Below, one piece after another: positions 1 to 7,861 of a DNA stretch of 64,000 nt. Source of the stretch: Gemmatimonadota bacterium (GTDB taxonomy: Bacteria; Gemmatimonadota; Gemmatimonadetes; Longimicrobiales; Gaopeijiaceae). A program made the translations under genes and the position numbers. The stretch spans positions 28,875-92,874 of the forward strand of contig JADFSR010000014.1 in NCBI GenBank assembly GCA_022560615.1. Direction: 5' to 3'. The notes under the pieces were generated by a model that saw only the letters and a program-made list of their open reading frames with translations, was not told the DNA's origin and did no database searches. How positions within the stretch are numbered: the stretch's first letter is position 1; every line of letters begins with the position of its first letter.

Positions 1-2
1 GC

Positions 3-158
3 GCGACTCTCGCCGGTGGCTTCCTGCTCTCGGGCTCGCTCCTCCCGGGGATGATCGCGCACACACTCATAGATCTTCTGGCGGGCATCTTCATGGCTGA
101 TAAACTGCTGCTACCTCTGACCGGCACCGGGGTAGAGAATGAGAACGTACCCCACTAG
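3..158 (+). CDS. CPBP-family intramembrane protease, C-terminal end (partial)
   Basis: Only the last 51 residues lie in the window; the frame is open from the left edge to TAG at 156-158. The visible part reads as a small-residue membrane segment followed by SLLPGMIAHTLIDLLAG. This matches the last conserved helix of CPBP (CAAX protease/bacteriocin-processing, 'Abi') membrane proteases, where the histidine is a presumed metal ligand. The family cleaves substrates within the inner membrane; the substrate here is unknown. Family assignment rests on this one motif. Confidence 0.55.
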   Translation, partial: ATLAGGFLLSGSLLPGMIAHTLIDLLAGIFMADKLLLPLTGTGVENENVPH

Positions 159-169
159 GAAAGCTGAGC

Positions 170-583
170 ATGGAAGTAGATCTCGCACTAATCGCTGACG
201 CCGCGACGATCGATAACTCGGGCAAGCTCAGCATCCTCGGGATCTTCGATCGGATCGGGACGTCGTCGTTTCCTGCGAGGCATCCTCGTATGGTGCTCGT
301 CCTCCGGTTCATCGCTGCGTTGAACGAGACCGGCAAACATCGAATCTGGATTACCTTGAGGGATCCCGACGGGAAAGAGGTTGTGGGGGTAGACGGGGAG
401 ATGCAGCTAGGTCCGGGACCGGCGGGTGATGGTGGTGGGATTCGGGTTCCTCACGTGCTGCACTTGGACGGCCTGGTTTTTCCCGTACCGGGCCAGTACG
501 CCTTCGACGTGCGCGTGGACGGGCAGCATCATGCCTCGCTGCCCCTGACCGTGTATGGACCGGAGTCCTCTGCCATGGCTTGA
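170..583 (+). CDS. DUF6941-like protein of unknown function
   Basis: A 137-aa soluble protein starting MEVDLALIADAATIDNSGKL. It resembles the DUF6941 family, small proteins that begin with a strand-rich 'LADYA..D.GKL.I.G.FD.I' segment and have a beta-sandwich-like second half (here VFPVPGQYAFDVRVDG). No signal peptide or catalytic motif is visible. It starts 11 bp after the CPBP protease stop, so the two may be co-transcribed. The function of the family is not known to me. Confidence 0.6.
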   Translation: MEVDLALIADAATIDNSGKLSILGIFDRIGTSSFPARHPRMVLVLRFIAALNETGKHRIWITLRDPDGKEVVGVDGEMQLGPGPAGDGGGIRVPHVLHLDGLVFPVPGQYAFDVRVDGQHHASLPLTVYGPESSAMA

Positions 584-700
584 TCTAGATGGGGCGTGAG
601 CGCCATCTCGAACTGCTTGCAGAAACACTCTGGAGTGCCGATATGTAGATATAGGGAGAGGCCGTGCCATGGGGGCGCGGATCACCCTTCGGAGAGCACC

Positions 701-1123
701 GTGATCTTGCACTTCTCTTATGAAGAGCTGATGGCCCTGCGGGCGGGCGCTGACGTTTTCCTGGAAGGGGAGGGCGCGGCGACCGGCCGGGTATTGGCGC
801 CTTCGGAGAGCCGCGCGCGTGTCGAAGCGCTGCAGCCGCTCCTGCACGGTGACCTGTCGCTGTCGACGCTCGATGAGTTGTGGGGTGTCCAGACGGCGGT
901 GACCGCCATCGTAGAATGCCTCAGAGCAGAGATGGAATCCCTCATCGTGGTGATGCACGCCGCGGACGAGGGTGCCGTCGCCGCCTACTTCGACTTCGCC
1001 CACGCCTTCATCGTCTCGCACCGCATCGGCGAGCTGGCGAGTGAGATGACGGCACTCATTGAACTCGTGACGGGGTCTCCCCCGTCGAACGAGACGGCGC
1101 GCGACTTCCAGTTCCCGGACTGA
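701..1123 (+). CDS. Hypothetical alpha-helical protein
   Basis: A 140-aa protein that I do not recognise. I chose GTG at 701 because the protein-like sequence begins there (ILHFSYEELMALRAGADVF); the frame is open further upstream, to 596, but that extension is cysteine- and arginine-rich and does not look coded. The predicted product is acidic and mostly helical, with no signal peptide or membrane segment. It is followed 7 bp later by the TPR gene, so it probably opens the TPR/sigma/anti-sigma operon and may belong to the same regulatory unit. Confidence 0.6.
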   Translation: MILHFSYEELMALRAGADVFLEGEGAATGRVLAPSESRARVEALQPLLHGDLSLSTLDELWGVQTAVTAIVECLRAEMESLIVVMHAADEGAVAAYFDFAHAFIVSHRIGELASEMTALIELVTGSPPSNETARDFQFPD

Positions 1124-1130
1124 CTTCAGC

Positions 1131-1448
1131 GTGGCCCCGAACCGCGCGATAGCACTCGAGAAGATGCTCGAGCGCAACCCTGAGGATTCTCGGCTGCGCT
1201 TCGGCCTGGCGCTCGAGTACCTGCGCGCAGGCAGATCCCAGGACGGCGTCCGGGAACTTCGCGCGTACCTCGCCGCTTCAGACGACGAGGGTAACGCCTG
1301 GGGCCGCTTGGCAGCGGTGTTGCACGAGATGGGAGAGCACGAGGAGGCTAAGGACGCCTACCGTCAGGGGATCGACGCTGCTTACGAGCACGGCCACCCG
1401 ACCATGGCGGAGGAATTCGAGCAGACACTGGCAGGCTTGGACTCGTGA
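1131..1448 (+). CDS. TPR-repeat protein
   Basis: A 105-aa protein made of about two and a half tetratricopeptide repeats: 'RFGLALEYLRAGRSQDGVRELRAYL' and 'AWGRLAAVLHEMGEHEEAKDAYRQGI' show the usual A/G/Y spacing, and a final helix follows. TPRs are protein-interaction scaffolds. It starts with GTG at 1131, 7 bp after the previous gene, and its TGA overlaps the GTG of the sigma-factor gene, so the two are translationally coupled. This suggests that it works with the sigma/anti-sigma pair, but its partner is not identifiable. Confidence 0.75.
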   Translation: MAPNRAIALEKMLERNPEDSRLRFGLALEYLRAGRSQDGVRELRAYLAASDDEGNAWGRLAAVLHEMGEHEEAKDAYRQGIDAAYEHGHPTMAEEFEQTLAGLDS

Positions 1449-2047
1449 TCGAGCCGAAAGAACTGACTGATTCGTCTGCGGACTTCGAGGCGGAGGCGCT
1501 CCCGCATTTGGATGCGGTGTATCGCTTCGCTCTGAGACTCTCCGGCGCGCCGGACCAGGCGGAGGATCTGGTCCAGGAGACGTTTTTACGGGCGTACAAG
1601 GCCTGGGGGCAGTACACCCGGGGCACCGCGGCCAAGAGCTGGTTGTTCACGATCTGCCGCAACGTGTTCCTCCGAGGGCGAGAGCGGCGCCAGCGACACG
1701 ACGAGATCGTGACGGAGAACGTGGGGCGGGATGGTCCGGGGCCGAACCCGGTGAATCCGGTGTGGGTCTCGGTCCTAGGAGTGGACCCCGAGGGTGACTT
1801 CTTCGAGTCGATCGTGGACGAGCGCATCATCCAAGCGATCGACGATCTGCCCGAGGAGTACCGAACGGCGGTCGTGCTCTCCGATTTGGAGGGGCTTCCG
1901 TATGCAGATATCGCCGAATTGATGGAGGTTCCCGTGGGGACGGTGAAGAGCCGACTCTTCCGGGGGCGCAGACAGCTTCAGAAGGTATTGTATGACCATG
2001 CGGTCGAGATGGGATACATCGCGGCGCGCGCTGGAACGGATGAATAG
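1445..2047 (+). CDS. ECF-type RNA polymerase sigma factor
   Basis: A 200-aa sigma-70 family protein with only regions 2 and 4, as in ECF (group 4) factors. Region 2 is seen as AEDLVQETFLRAYKAW near residues 38-55. Region 4 is seen as LPEEYRTAVVLSDLEGLPYADIAELM followed by the helix-turn-helix VPVGTVKSRLFRGRR, near residues 134-180. The segment between them is longer than usual and Pro/Gly-rich. The GTG start overlaps the upstream TPR stop by 4 bp (GTGA). The zinc-finger anti-sigma gene follows 5 bp later, the common arrangement in which the next gene encodes the inhibitor. The signal and regulon are unknown. Confidence 0.93.
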   Translation: MIEPKELTDSSADFEAEALPHLDAVYRFALRLSGAPDQAEDLVQETFLRAYKAWGQYTRGTAAKSWLFTICRNVFLRGRERRQRHDEIVTENVGRDGPGPNPVNPVWVSVLGVDPEGDFFESIVDERIIQAIDDLPEEYRTAVVLSDLEGLPYADIAELMEVPVGTVKSRLFRGRRQLQKVLYDHAVEMGYIAARAGTDE

Positions 2048-2052
2048 CATCG

Positions 2053-2358
2053 ATGTCATTCTTGGATAAACTCAGGTCGCTTTTCGTGGACACGCCTCAG
2101 GACGGTGGCGGTTCGGCGACGCCTATGATCCCTTGTGAAGAGGCGCTCAGCGTCGTTCACGACTTCTTGGACGGTGAGTTGCCGGGCGTGTCACACGAGC
2201 AGGTGAAGGCACACTTCGACGCTTGTCAGCGTTGCTATCCACACCTCCGTCTAGAAGAGCTGTTTCGGGAGGCGATCCGTCGCGCGGGGACCGAGGAGCG
2301 GGCTCCCGCCGGGCTCAAAGTGAAGCTGATGGAACTTCTTGCGGAGGCCGACGCCTAG
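2053..2358 (+). CDS. Zinc-finger anti-sigma factor (ZAS-type)
   Basis: A 101-aa protein with the H-x3-C-x2-C part of a zf-HC2/anti-sigma zinc site: an upstream Cys in PCEEALSVVHDFLDGEL, then AHFDACQRC. This is the fold of zinc-binding anti-sigma domains that hold ECF sigma factors. There is no transmembrane segment, so it is predicted to be cytosolic. It follows the sigma gene by 5 bp. A GC-rich hairpin at 2427-2445 probably ends this operon before gyrA. Confidence 0.85.
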   Translation: MSFLDKLRSLFVDTPQDGGGSATPMIPCEEALSVVHDFLDGELPGVSHEQVKAHFDACQRCYPHLRLEELFREAIRRAGTEERAPAGLKVKLMELLAEADA

Positions 2359-2426
2359 CACCACGGGGTGCTACTCCCACCTCGGACCCACGCCGCTTGC
2401 GGCCCCCCCGGGAAGATGAGAACCTT

Positions 2427-2445
2427 GGGGCCGCGGAGCGGCCCC
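2427..2445 (+). terminator. Putative intrinsic terminator after the sigma/anti-sigma operon
   Basis: A perfect 8-bp GC stem (GGGGCCGC / GCGGCCCC) with a 3-nt loop, followed after five bases by GTTTT. It lies between the anti-sigma stop and the gyrA start. The T tract is short, so termination may be partial. Confidence 0.5.
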
Positions 2446-2485
2446 TCCCCGTTTTCAAGGGGCCTCCTATTGCCCCGGAGACGGA

Positions 2486-5020
2486 ATGGCCACGGCCTCC
2501 AAACGGGAACGGATTGTTCCCCGCCTCCTCGAAGAGGAGATGCGGGAGTCGTTTCTCGACTACTCGATGAGCGTGATCGTGCAGCGGGCTCTTCCCGACG
2601 TACGGGACGGGCTCAAGCCGGTGCACCGCCGGATCCTGTACGCCATGTACGAGCTCGGATTGAACCCGGACCGACCGTACAAGAAGTGCGCGACCGTCGT
2701 CGGCGACGTGCTCGGCAAGTATCACCCGCACGGAGACTCCGGCGTCTATGACGCGCTCGTGCGCATGGTGCAGGAGTTCTCGCTGCGCATGCCCTTGCTG
2801 GACGGACAGGGCAACTTCGGGTCAATCGACGGAGATTCGGCCGCAGCGTACCGCTATACCGAGGCTCGACTGAAGGCGCTCGCGGTCGAACTTCTCGACG
2901 ACATCCACAAGGAAACGGTCGACTTCCAGCCCAACTTCGACAATCAGCTCCGAGAGCCGGTCGTGCTGCCCGCGCGCTTTCCTAACTTGCTGGTCAACGG
3001 CTCCTCGGGCATCGCTGTCGGCATGAGCACGAACGTGCCGCCGCACAGCCTTCGGGAAGTCGCGGCGGCTGTTCGGCAGCTCGTCGTAGACCCTGGCTGC
3101 TCCATCGACGACCTCATGCGACACATGCCGGGACCGGATTTTCCCACGGGCGGGTTCATCGTAGGGACCGAGGGCATCAGAAAATTATACCGGGAGGGCC
3201 GCGGGAGGGTGATCATGCGAGGCCGCGCCGTGAAGGAGTCGCGCCGCGGCGGAAAGGAACAGCTCGTCGTCACCGAGCTGCCGTACACGGTCTCGAAGAC
3301 CAAGATCATCGGGCAGATCGCGAAGCTGGCGAAGGCTGGGCGGGCCGAGGACATCTCGGATATCCGCGACGAGAGCGACCGCGACGGAATCCGTCTCGTG
3401 ATCGAGCTCAAACGCGGCGCCGATGCCGCGACCGTGCTGCAGATGCTGCAGAAGCGTACCAGCCTTCAGACCACGTTCGGCGCTCATCTGCTGGCGCTCG
3501 ACAAGGGACAACCGAAGGAGTTCGACCTCAAGCAGATGCTCGAGCGCTTCCGCGACCACCGCCTCGAAGTCATCCAGCGGCGCTCGAGACATGAGCTCGA
3601 GAGGTCCGAAGCGGAGCGCCATATCGTAGAGGGGCTGCTCGCGGCGCTCGAGCACATCGAAGAGGTCATCAAGATCATTCGCGGTTCGACGAACCGTGCA
3701 CAGGCCTCGGAGAAGCTCCAGGATCGCTTCGGGATGAGCGACGTTCAGGCCGATGCCATCCTCAACATGCGGCTCGCCAAGCTGACGGCGCTTGAGCAGT
3801 CCCAGCTCAAGAATCGGATCGAAGAGCTCGAGGCGACGATCGAGGAACTGAAGGAGCTCCTTGGCTCTGAGGAGCTTCAGCTCCAGGTCATGCTCGACGA
3901 GTTGGCCGAGGTCGTGAAGAAGTTCGGCGATGCGCGGCGCACGGTGATTCTCGACGACAAGGACCAAGGGGTCGAGACCGCGTCTGTCGAACAGCAGCTC
4001 GCGGACGAGGACGTCGTGGTCACGCTCTCGCACAAAGGCTTCGTGAAGCGAATCCCGATGCACCTCTACCGCCGTCGTGAGGGCTCCGGCAAGTCGCTCG
4101 CGGGCATGGAGCGGTACGAGGACGACTATCTCGAACAGATCTTCGTCGCGCGTACTCAAGGTTGGGTCCTCACGTTCACCGCGGGTGGCCATTGCCACTT
4201 CCTGCCTGTGGCGGACGTGCCGGAGAGCGCGCGAGCGTCGAGAGGCCAGTCGGTCTACTCGCTGCTCGAAGGCGCGGACCGAAAAGACCGCATCGTGTCG
4301 ATGATTCCGGTGGACGATCTCAGCGTTCCGGATCGCTTCCTGGTCTTCCTCTCCCGACAGGGAGTCGTGAAGCGAACCCCGGTCTCGGAGTTCGCCAACG
4401 CACGGGCTGGGGGCGTTAAGGCTGCAGGGGTGAAGACCGGGGACGTCATCCTCGATGTCGCTCTGTCAGATGGGACTGCGGAGGTCCTGCTGCTCTCCCG
4501 GTCAGGGAGGGCGATCCGATTCCCCGAGGACGAGATCACCGTCGTCGGCCGCAGCGCACAAGGCGTGAAAGGCATGACCCTCAAGGACGATGAGGTCGTG
4601 GGCATGTTGATGATTCGCCGCGACAGCACCGTGCTCACCGTGAGCGAAGACGGCTCGGGCAAGCGCATGCCGGTGTCCGACTTCCCGCTTCAAAAGCGTG
4701 GCGGCCTCGGCACCCTCGCGGTCTCGCGTGGAGCAGACGTTTCGCCGCTCGTGTGCGCGCTCGAGGTGCTGGAGGCGGACGAGGTCATGATCGTCACGGC
4801 GAGCGGGCAGGTGACGCGGGCCGCGGCGAACTCGGTGCCCCTTCAGGGCCGGCGGATGCAGGGCCGGAGCATGACGCGGATCGAAGCGGGAGACCGAGTC
4901 GTCGAGGTCACTCGCGCACGGGGGCGCGGCGGAGCGCCGGCGCGCGACGAAGTTCCTATCGATGCAGATGGACAGCTCGAGCTCCTCGGATCAGGACCGC
5001 CGGACCTACTCGAATCATGA
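2486..5020 (+). CDS. gyrA: DNA gyrase subunit A (GyrA/ParC family)
   Basis: An 844-aa type IIA topoisomerase A subunit, the DNA-breaking and rejoining subunit that pairs with GyrB or ParE. The quinolone-pocket segment [10 protein letters not shown] places Ser85 and Asp89 at the positions of E. coli Ser83/Asp87. The catalytic tyrosine is Tyr124 in [10 protein letters not shown]. The tower and coiled-coil gate occupy about residues 340-490 and the beta-pinwheel DNA-wrapping domain about 500-825. The canonical GyrA box (Q-R/K-R-G-G-K-G) is degenerate at its usual place: RRREGSGKS at 529-537. A QKRGGLG motif occurs at 736-742 in a later blade. Wrapping could therefore be altered, and a topo IV-like role cannot be excluded. 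gyrB is not in the window. The start follows a GGAGACGG Shine-Dalgarno sequence. Confidence 0.93.
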   Translation: MATASKRERIVPRLLEEEMRESFLDYSMSVIVQRALPDVRDGLKPVHRRILYAMYELGLNPDRPYKKCATVVGDVLGKYHPHGDSGVYDALVRMVQEFSLRMPLLDGQGNFGSIDGDSAAAYRYTEARLKALAVELLDDIHKETVDFQPNFDNQLREPVVLPARFPNLLVNGSSGIAVGMSTNVPPHSLREVAAAVRQLVVDPGCSIDDLMRHMPGPDFPTGGFIVGTEGIRKLYREGRGRVIMRGRAVKESRRGGKEQLVVTELPYTVSKTKIIGQIAKLAKAGRAEDISDIRDESDRDGIRLVIELKRGADAATVLQMLQKRTSLQTTFGAHLLALDKGQPKEFDLKQMLERFRDHRLEVIQRRSRHELERSEAERHIVEGLLAALEHIEEVIKIIRGSTNRAQASEKLQDRFGMSDVQADAILNMRLAKLTALEQSQLKNRIEELEATIEELKELLGSEELQLQVMLDELAEVVKKFGDARRTVILDDKDQGVETASVEQQLADEDVVVTLSHKGFVKRIPMHLYRRREGSGKSLAGMERYEDDYLEQIFVARTQGWVLTFTAGGHCHFLPVADVPESARASRGQSVYSLLEGADRKDRIVSMIPVDDLSVPDRFLVFLSRQGVVKRTPVSEFANARAGGVKAAGVKTGDVILDVALSDGTAEVLLLSRSGRAIRFPEDEITVVGRSAQGVKGMTLKDDEVVGMLMIRRDSTVLTVSEDGSGKRMPVSDFPLQKRGGLGTLAVSRGADVSPLVCALEVLEADEVMIVTASGQVTRAAANSVPLQGRRMQGRSMTRIEAGDRVVEVTRARGRGGAPARDEVPIDADGQLELLGSGPPDLLES

Positions 5021-5094
5021 CCGGCACATGGCTGCCCAGGCCGGGTAGGCTGGCCGGCGGAATCGCACATCTCTGAGACGAGAAGGGAGAGTTG

Positions 5095-6237
5095 ATGAAG
5101 TTCTTGGTGCTTGGTGGGGGCGCGCAGGGCTCCGCATGCGCGTTCGATCTAGTGCGTCGGGAAGGGGTGGAGCACGTCATTCTCGCGGACGCGGACGCAA
5201 GCGGCCCCAAGGACTTTCTGATGCCGTTTGTGGGGGGGAAGCTCGAGCTACGTGTCTTGGACGCGAGGGACGCCGACCAGGTGCGCAGCGCGATGGACGA
5301 TGTCGACGCCGTCGCGTGTGCGCTGCCGTACTACTTCAATCTGGATATGACGCGGCTCGCGATCGACGTGGGCGCGCACTTCTGTGACCTCGGCGGCAAC
5401 ACCGAGATCGTCGACCAGCAGAAGAAGCTAGCGGACCTCGCCAAGCGAGCGGGCGTGTGCGCCGTGGCTGACTGCGGTTTGGCACCGGGTATGGTGAACG
5501 TTCTCGCCCAGGGCGGAATCGACGTGATGGACGAGACCGAGTCGGTTGAGATTTTCGTGGGTGGCCTACCTCAGAATCCCAAGCCGCCACTCAACTACCA
5601 GGTCGTCTATTCGATGGAGGGGGTGCTCGACTACTACACGACGCCCGTGCTCGTGCTCGAGAACGGCCAGGTGGTCGAGAAGGAGCCTCTCACCGGAACG
5701 GAGACCGTGACGTTCGAGGCCCTGGGGGAGCTCGAGGCGTTCTTCACAGCGGGGGGAATCTCGCGCATGCCGTACCGCTATCAGGGCCAGGTCACGTCGA
5801 TGTCGTACAAGACGCTTCGCTACCCAGGACACGCGGCGCTCATGAAGGCGATGCGGGACCTTGGGCTCATGGACCTCGAGCCCCGCCAGGTGAGCGGCGT
5901 ATCGGTCGTGCCGAGGGAAGTCTTCATCGACATTTTGGGGGAGCAGCTCCGCAACCCGGAAGGCGACGACCTGGTCGCCATGCGGGTCATCGTGAAGGGC
6001 ACGAAGGGTGGCGTACCCAAGACCGTCACATACGAGCTGGTCGACTACCACGATGAGGATAACGGCATCACCGCGATGATGCGCACGACCGGTTACTCCT
6101 TGGCCGCCACCGCGTATCTGCAGGCCTCCGGCGTCATAGACCCGGGGGTGCATACGTGCTCTGAGTGCGTGCCCGTCGATGACTACGTCGCGGACCTGCG
6201 GGGACGCGGAGTGATGATCGAGCGCGCGGAGAGTTAG
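5095..6237 (+). CDS. Saccharopine dehydrogenase-family oxidoreductase (lysine 6-dehydrogenase-like)
   Basis: A 380-aa NAD(P)-dependent enzyme. The Rossmann motif LGGGAQGS lies at the extreme N-terminus, and LGGN and ADCGLAPGM typify the saccharopine/lysine dehydrogenase superfamily. Length and layout match soluble L-lysine 6-dehydrogenase-like members rather than the fused eukaryotic enzyme. The likely reaction is oxidative deamination or reductive condensation of an amino acid. The substrate is inferred as lysine-like but not proven. I chose ATG at 5095 because GAAGGGAGA ends four bases before it; a TTG at 5092 would sit too close. It is monocistronic, 75 bp after gyrA. Confidence 0.8.
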   Translation: MKFLVLGGGAQGSACAFDLVRREGVEHVILADADASGPKDFLMPFVGGKLELRVLDARDADQVRSAMDDVDAVACALPYYFNLDMTRLAIDVGAHFCDLGGNTEIVDQQKKLADLAKRAGVCAVADCGLAPGMVNVLAQGGIDVMDETESVEIFVGGLPQNPKPPLNYQVVYSMEGVLDYYTTPVLVLENGQVVEKEPLTGTETVTFEALGELEAFFTAGGISRMPYRYQGQVTSMSYKTLRYPGHAALMKAMRDLGLMDLEPRQVSGVSVVPREVFIDILGEQLRNPEGDDLVAMRVIVKGTKGGVPKTVTYELVDYHDEDNGITAMMRTTGYSLAATAYLQASGVIDPGVHTCSECVPVDDYVADLRGRGVMIERAES

Positions 6238-6278
6238 CCGATCGGCCTCTTGTGTGGTTCCCGCACCGGGACATCGCG

Positions 6279-6395
6279 ATGAGTCCACGCCCCCTTGGAT
6301 ACGCCACGCTCGCCGTCTTGCAGGCGCTCTCCGACGGTTATCAGTACGGATTCGACGTGATCGACCACACAGGGCTACCTACCTACCTTAACTAG
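6279..6395 (+). pseudogene. PadR-family regulator, 5' piece, interrupted by insertion
   Basis: The frame encodes MSPRPLGYATLAVLQALSDG and then YQYGFDVIDHTGLP up to 6380, the start of a PadR winged-helix repressor. It then runs for four foreign codons into a stop at 6393-6395. The missing continuation (SGTVYPALSTLTRKGLLESHW and onward) is found, in the same codon phase, from 11678. Joining 6380 to 11678 restores a normal PadR sequence with no gap. The regulator is therefore dead in this genome unless the insert can excise precisely. Confidence 0.85.
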
Positions 6396-6406
6396 TCGAC
6401 GTCGCC

Positions 6407-6880
6407 GTGGACGCTGTCCTGCGCGGGCGCGTCGACGCCGCCATGTCGCTCGTCGACCGACTGATGGAGAGGGCCGGCGTGCAGCCGATCGTCGACGCCG
6501 ACCCCGCCATGCGCCACAACGGTCAACTGATGCTCGGCGGTGTGCCCGAGTATCAAGTCGGCCTGTGCTCCGATCAGACGGCGGCCCTGGCGTCCGTCAT
6601 GCGGGAGGTGGGCCGTCGCTTCGGCTTCGACGTGCGCGTCATCCACGGCCGAAACATCGGCGGCGGCGGCCACAACTTCATGACCGTCCGGCTCGCGAAC
6701 GGCACCCGCTACCTGATGGACCCGTCCCGGCACGGCCAGGACGCCCAGAGCGCTCCCTGGTCCGCCTTGGAGAACATCGACTTCTCGACCTTCGACTCGC
6801 GCTGGTGGCCCAACCGCGAAATCAACCGCTGGGGCGAACCGGTCAGCCACCCGATCACACTCCGCGGTCGAATCGGGTAG
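6407..6880 (+). CDS. Transglutaminase-like cysteine protein, probably 5'-truncated
   Basis: A 157-aa frame with a possible transglutaminase/papain-like triad: Cys54 in VGLCSDQTAALASVMREVG, His89 in GGGGHNFMTVRL and Asp105 in YLMDPSR. The spacing and the 'GH-x-hydrophobic...DP' pattern match the transglutaminase-like superfamily. The frame is open leftwards to 6389, almost to the insertion boundary at 6381. The gene probably lost its 5' end when the insert formed, and GTG at 6407 is only the first usable start. There is no signal peptide. The biochemical role is unknown. Confidence 0.5.
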   Translation: MDAVLRGRVDAAMSLVDRLMERAGVQPIVDADPAMRHNGQLMLGGVPEYQVGLCSDQTAALASVMREVGRRFGFDVRVIHGRNIGGGGHNFMTVRLANGTRYLMDPSRHGQDAQSAPWSALENIDFSTFDSRWWPNREINRWGEPVSHPITLRGRIG

Positions 6881-6954
6881 GGCGTAGCGGCGGCGGCCTG
6901 TAGGTCCGTCCCCTTAGGCAGTGTCCACCGTTTCCGGTTTCGTGCCCGTATAGG

Positions 6955-7201
6955 GTTCACCGTGGGTCGGCTCACCGCTACAACCCTCCCACACCACCGG
7001 ACTTACGGTTCCGTATCCGGCGGTTCACGAGGAGCGCGCAAGTCTCCATTGCTCTTGCAAAAGGCTCACGAGGCCCATCTGGCTCAACAGTGTGGTCGGT
7101 ACGGCCTGGTTCATGTTTCTCGAGCCCGCGTTCCACCGCTTGGCTTTCGCCGCACGGTTATATCGCCCGCCATACGGCGGGCCGCGCCATGCCTGGCGCA
7201 C
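6955..7201 (-). mobile_element. Internally deleted group II intron remnant
   Basis: Read on the minus strand, the element begins at 7201 with GTGCG, the group II 5' consensus. Its first 66 bases (7201-7136) match 21292-21357 with one mismatch. It ends near 6955 with a domain V-like hairpin (GAACCGCCGGATACGG then AACCGTAAGTCCGGTGG) and GTGTGGGAGG, typical of bacterial group II 3' ends. Only about 245 bp separate the two ends, so most of the ribozyme and the whole reverse transcriptase gene are missing. It is an immobile relic. Confidence 0.55.
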
Positions 7202-7514
7202 ATCGGGAGAGCGATTCGCGGGGCGACCCGCTCGCTGGCAATCACCGAGACCAAGTCTCGAATGAGGCGCCTGCTTTCAGGACTGCGCCGGCTTCGCCCC
7301 GGGGTGCGCTTCGGCGTCCGCCTCAGCCCCCCTCTGACGCGGAGCGCCGAGCTGTGCAGGCGGTACGCACCCCGCCGTGGTCTGGCCGGGGTGCTCGGCC
7401 GCACTCGGGGAGGCGAAACCGTCGGACAAGCAGCCATGCGCGAAGCCGAGCGCGGGCGCGTTAGCGAAGGCCTTCCGCACCCAGGGAGGCGCCGGCCGAG
7501 GTGCCGTCAACGCA
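7202..7514. other. Region with no recognisable gene
   Basis: About 310 bases between the intron remnant and the IS5 remnant. Frames on both strands are open in places, but they give Arg/Pro/Ala-rich translations expected from GC-rich non-coding DNA. I recognise no domain, RNA gene or terminal repeat here. Confidence 0.5.
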
Positions 7515-7725
7515 CCACAATTCCCCAGCTCCCCAGCTTCGTTGAGGTGCTGAAGAATCGCTGCCTCACCTTGTCGATTGTTCCCGTGCCCTCCACTCGT
7601 CGAATCTCCACCAGACGGTCCACGGGCCGTAGCGGTCGCGCGGTAGATCTCGCCAGGGGCGGTCTTGGGAAGAGCTCCCGAAGCAGCAGCCGCTGCTCAT
7701 TCGTTAGCTCGTGGCGCCCAGTCTC
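7515..7725 (-). pseudogene. IS5-family transposase N-terminal remnant, frameshifted
   Basis: Minus-strand translation gives RHELTNEQRLLLRELFP (near 7716-7665), the start of the IS5-type N-terminal domain. After a frame change comes PWRDLPRDRYGPWTVWWRFDEW (about 7655-7590), and after another comes AAILQHLNEAGELG (about 7560-7520). All three pieces are in the order expected for an IS5 transposase N-terminal half. The DDE catalytic part is absent. This is a decayed insertion-sequence relic inside the 5.3-kb insert. Confidence 0.65.
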
Positions 7726-7861
7726 CTCAGCCGCTCTGTGGTCCCAGCGCGCCGAACCTTCGATTCCTAGCGTCATGGCGCCGAGCATCCCCCCCAAAGC
7801 AGGGGACACGCAGCGAGCCGGGATCTGGTCCAACCACTGGGGCAATGGCATTATGTGAGGG

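Noticed and set aside
3185..4198. Long open frame (337 codons) on the minus strand inside gyrA
   Set aside because: It lies wholly within gyrA, where all motifs are on the plus strand; GC-rich codon use keeps the opposite strand open, and its translation matches nothing.
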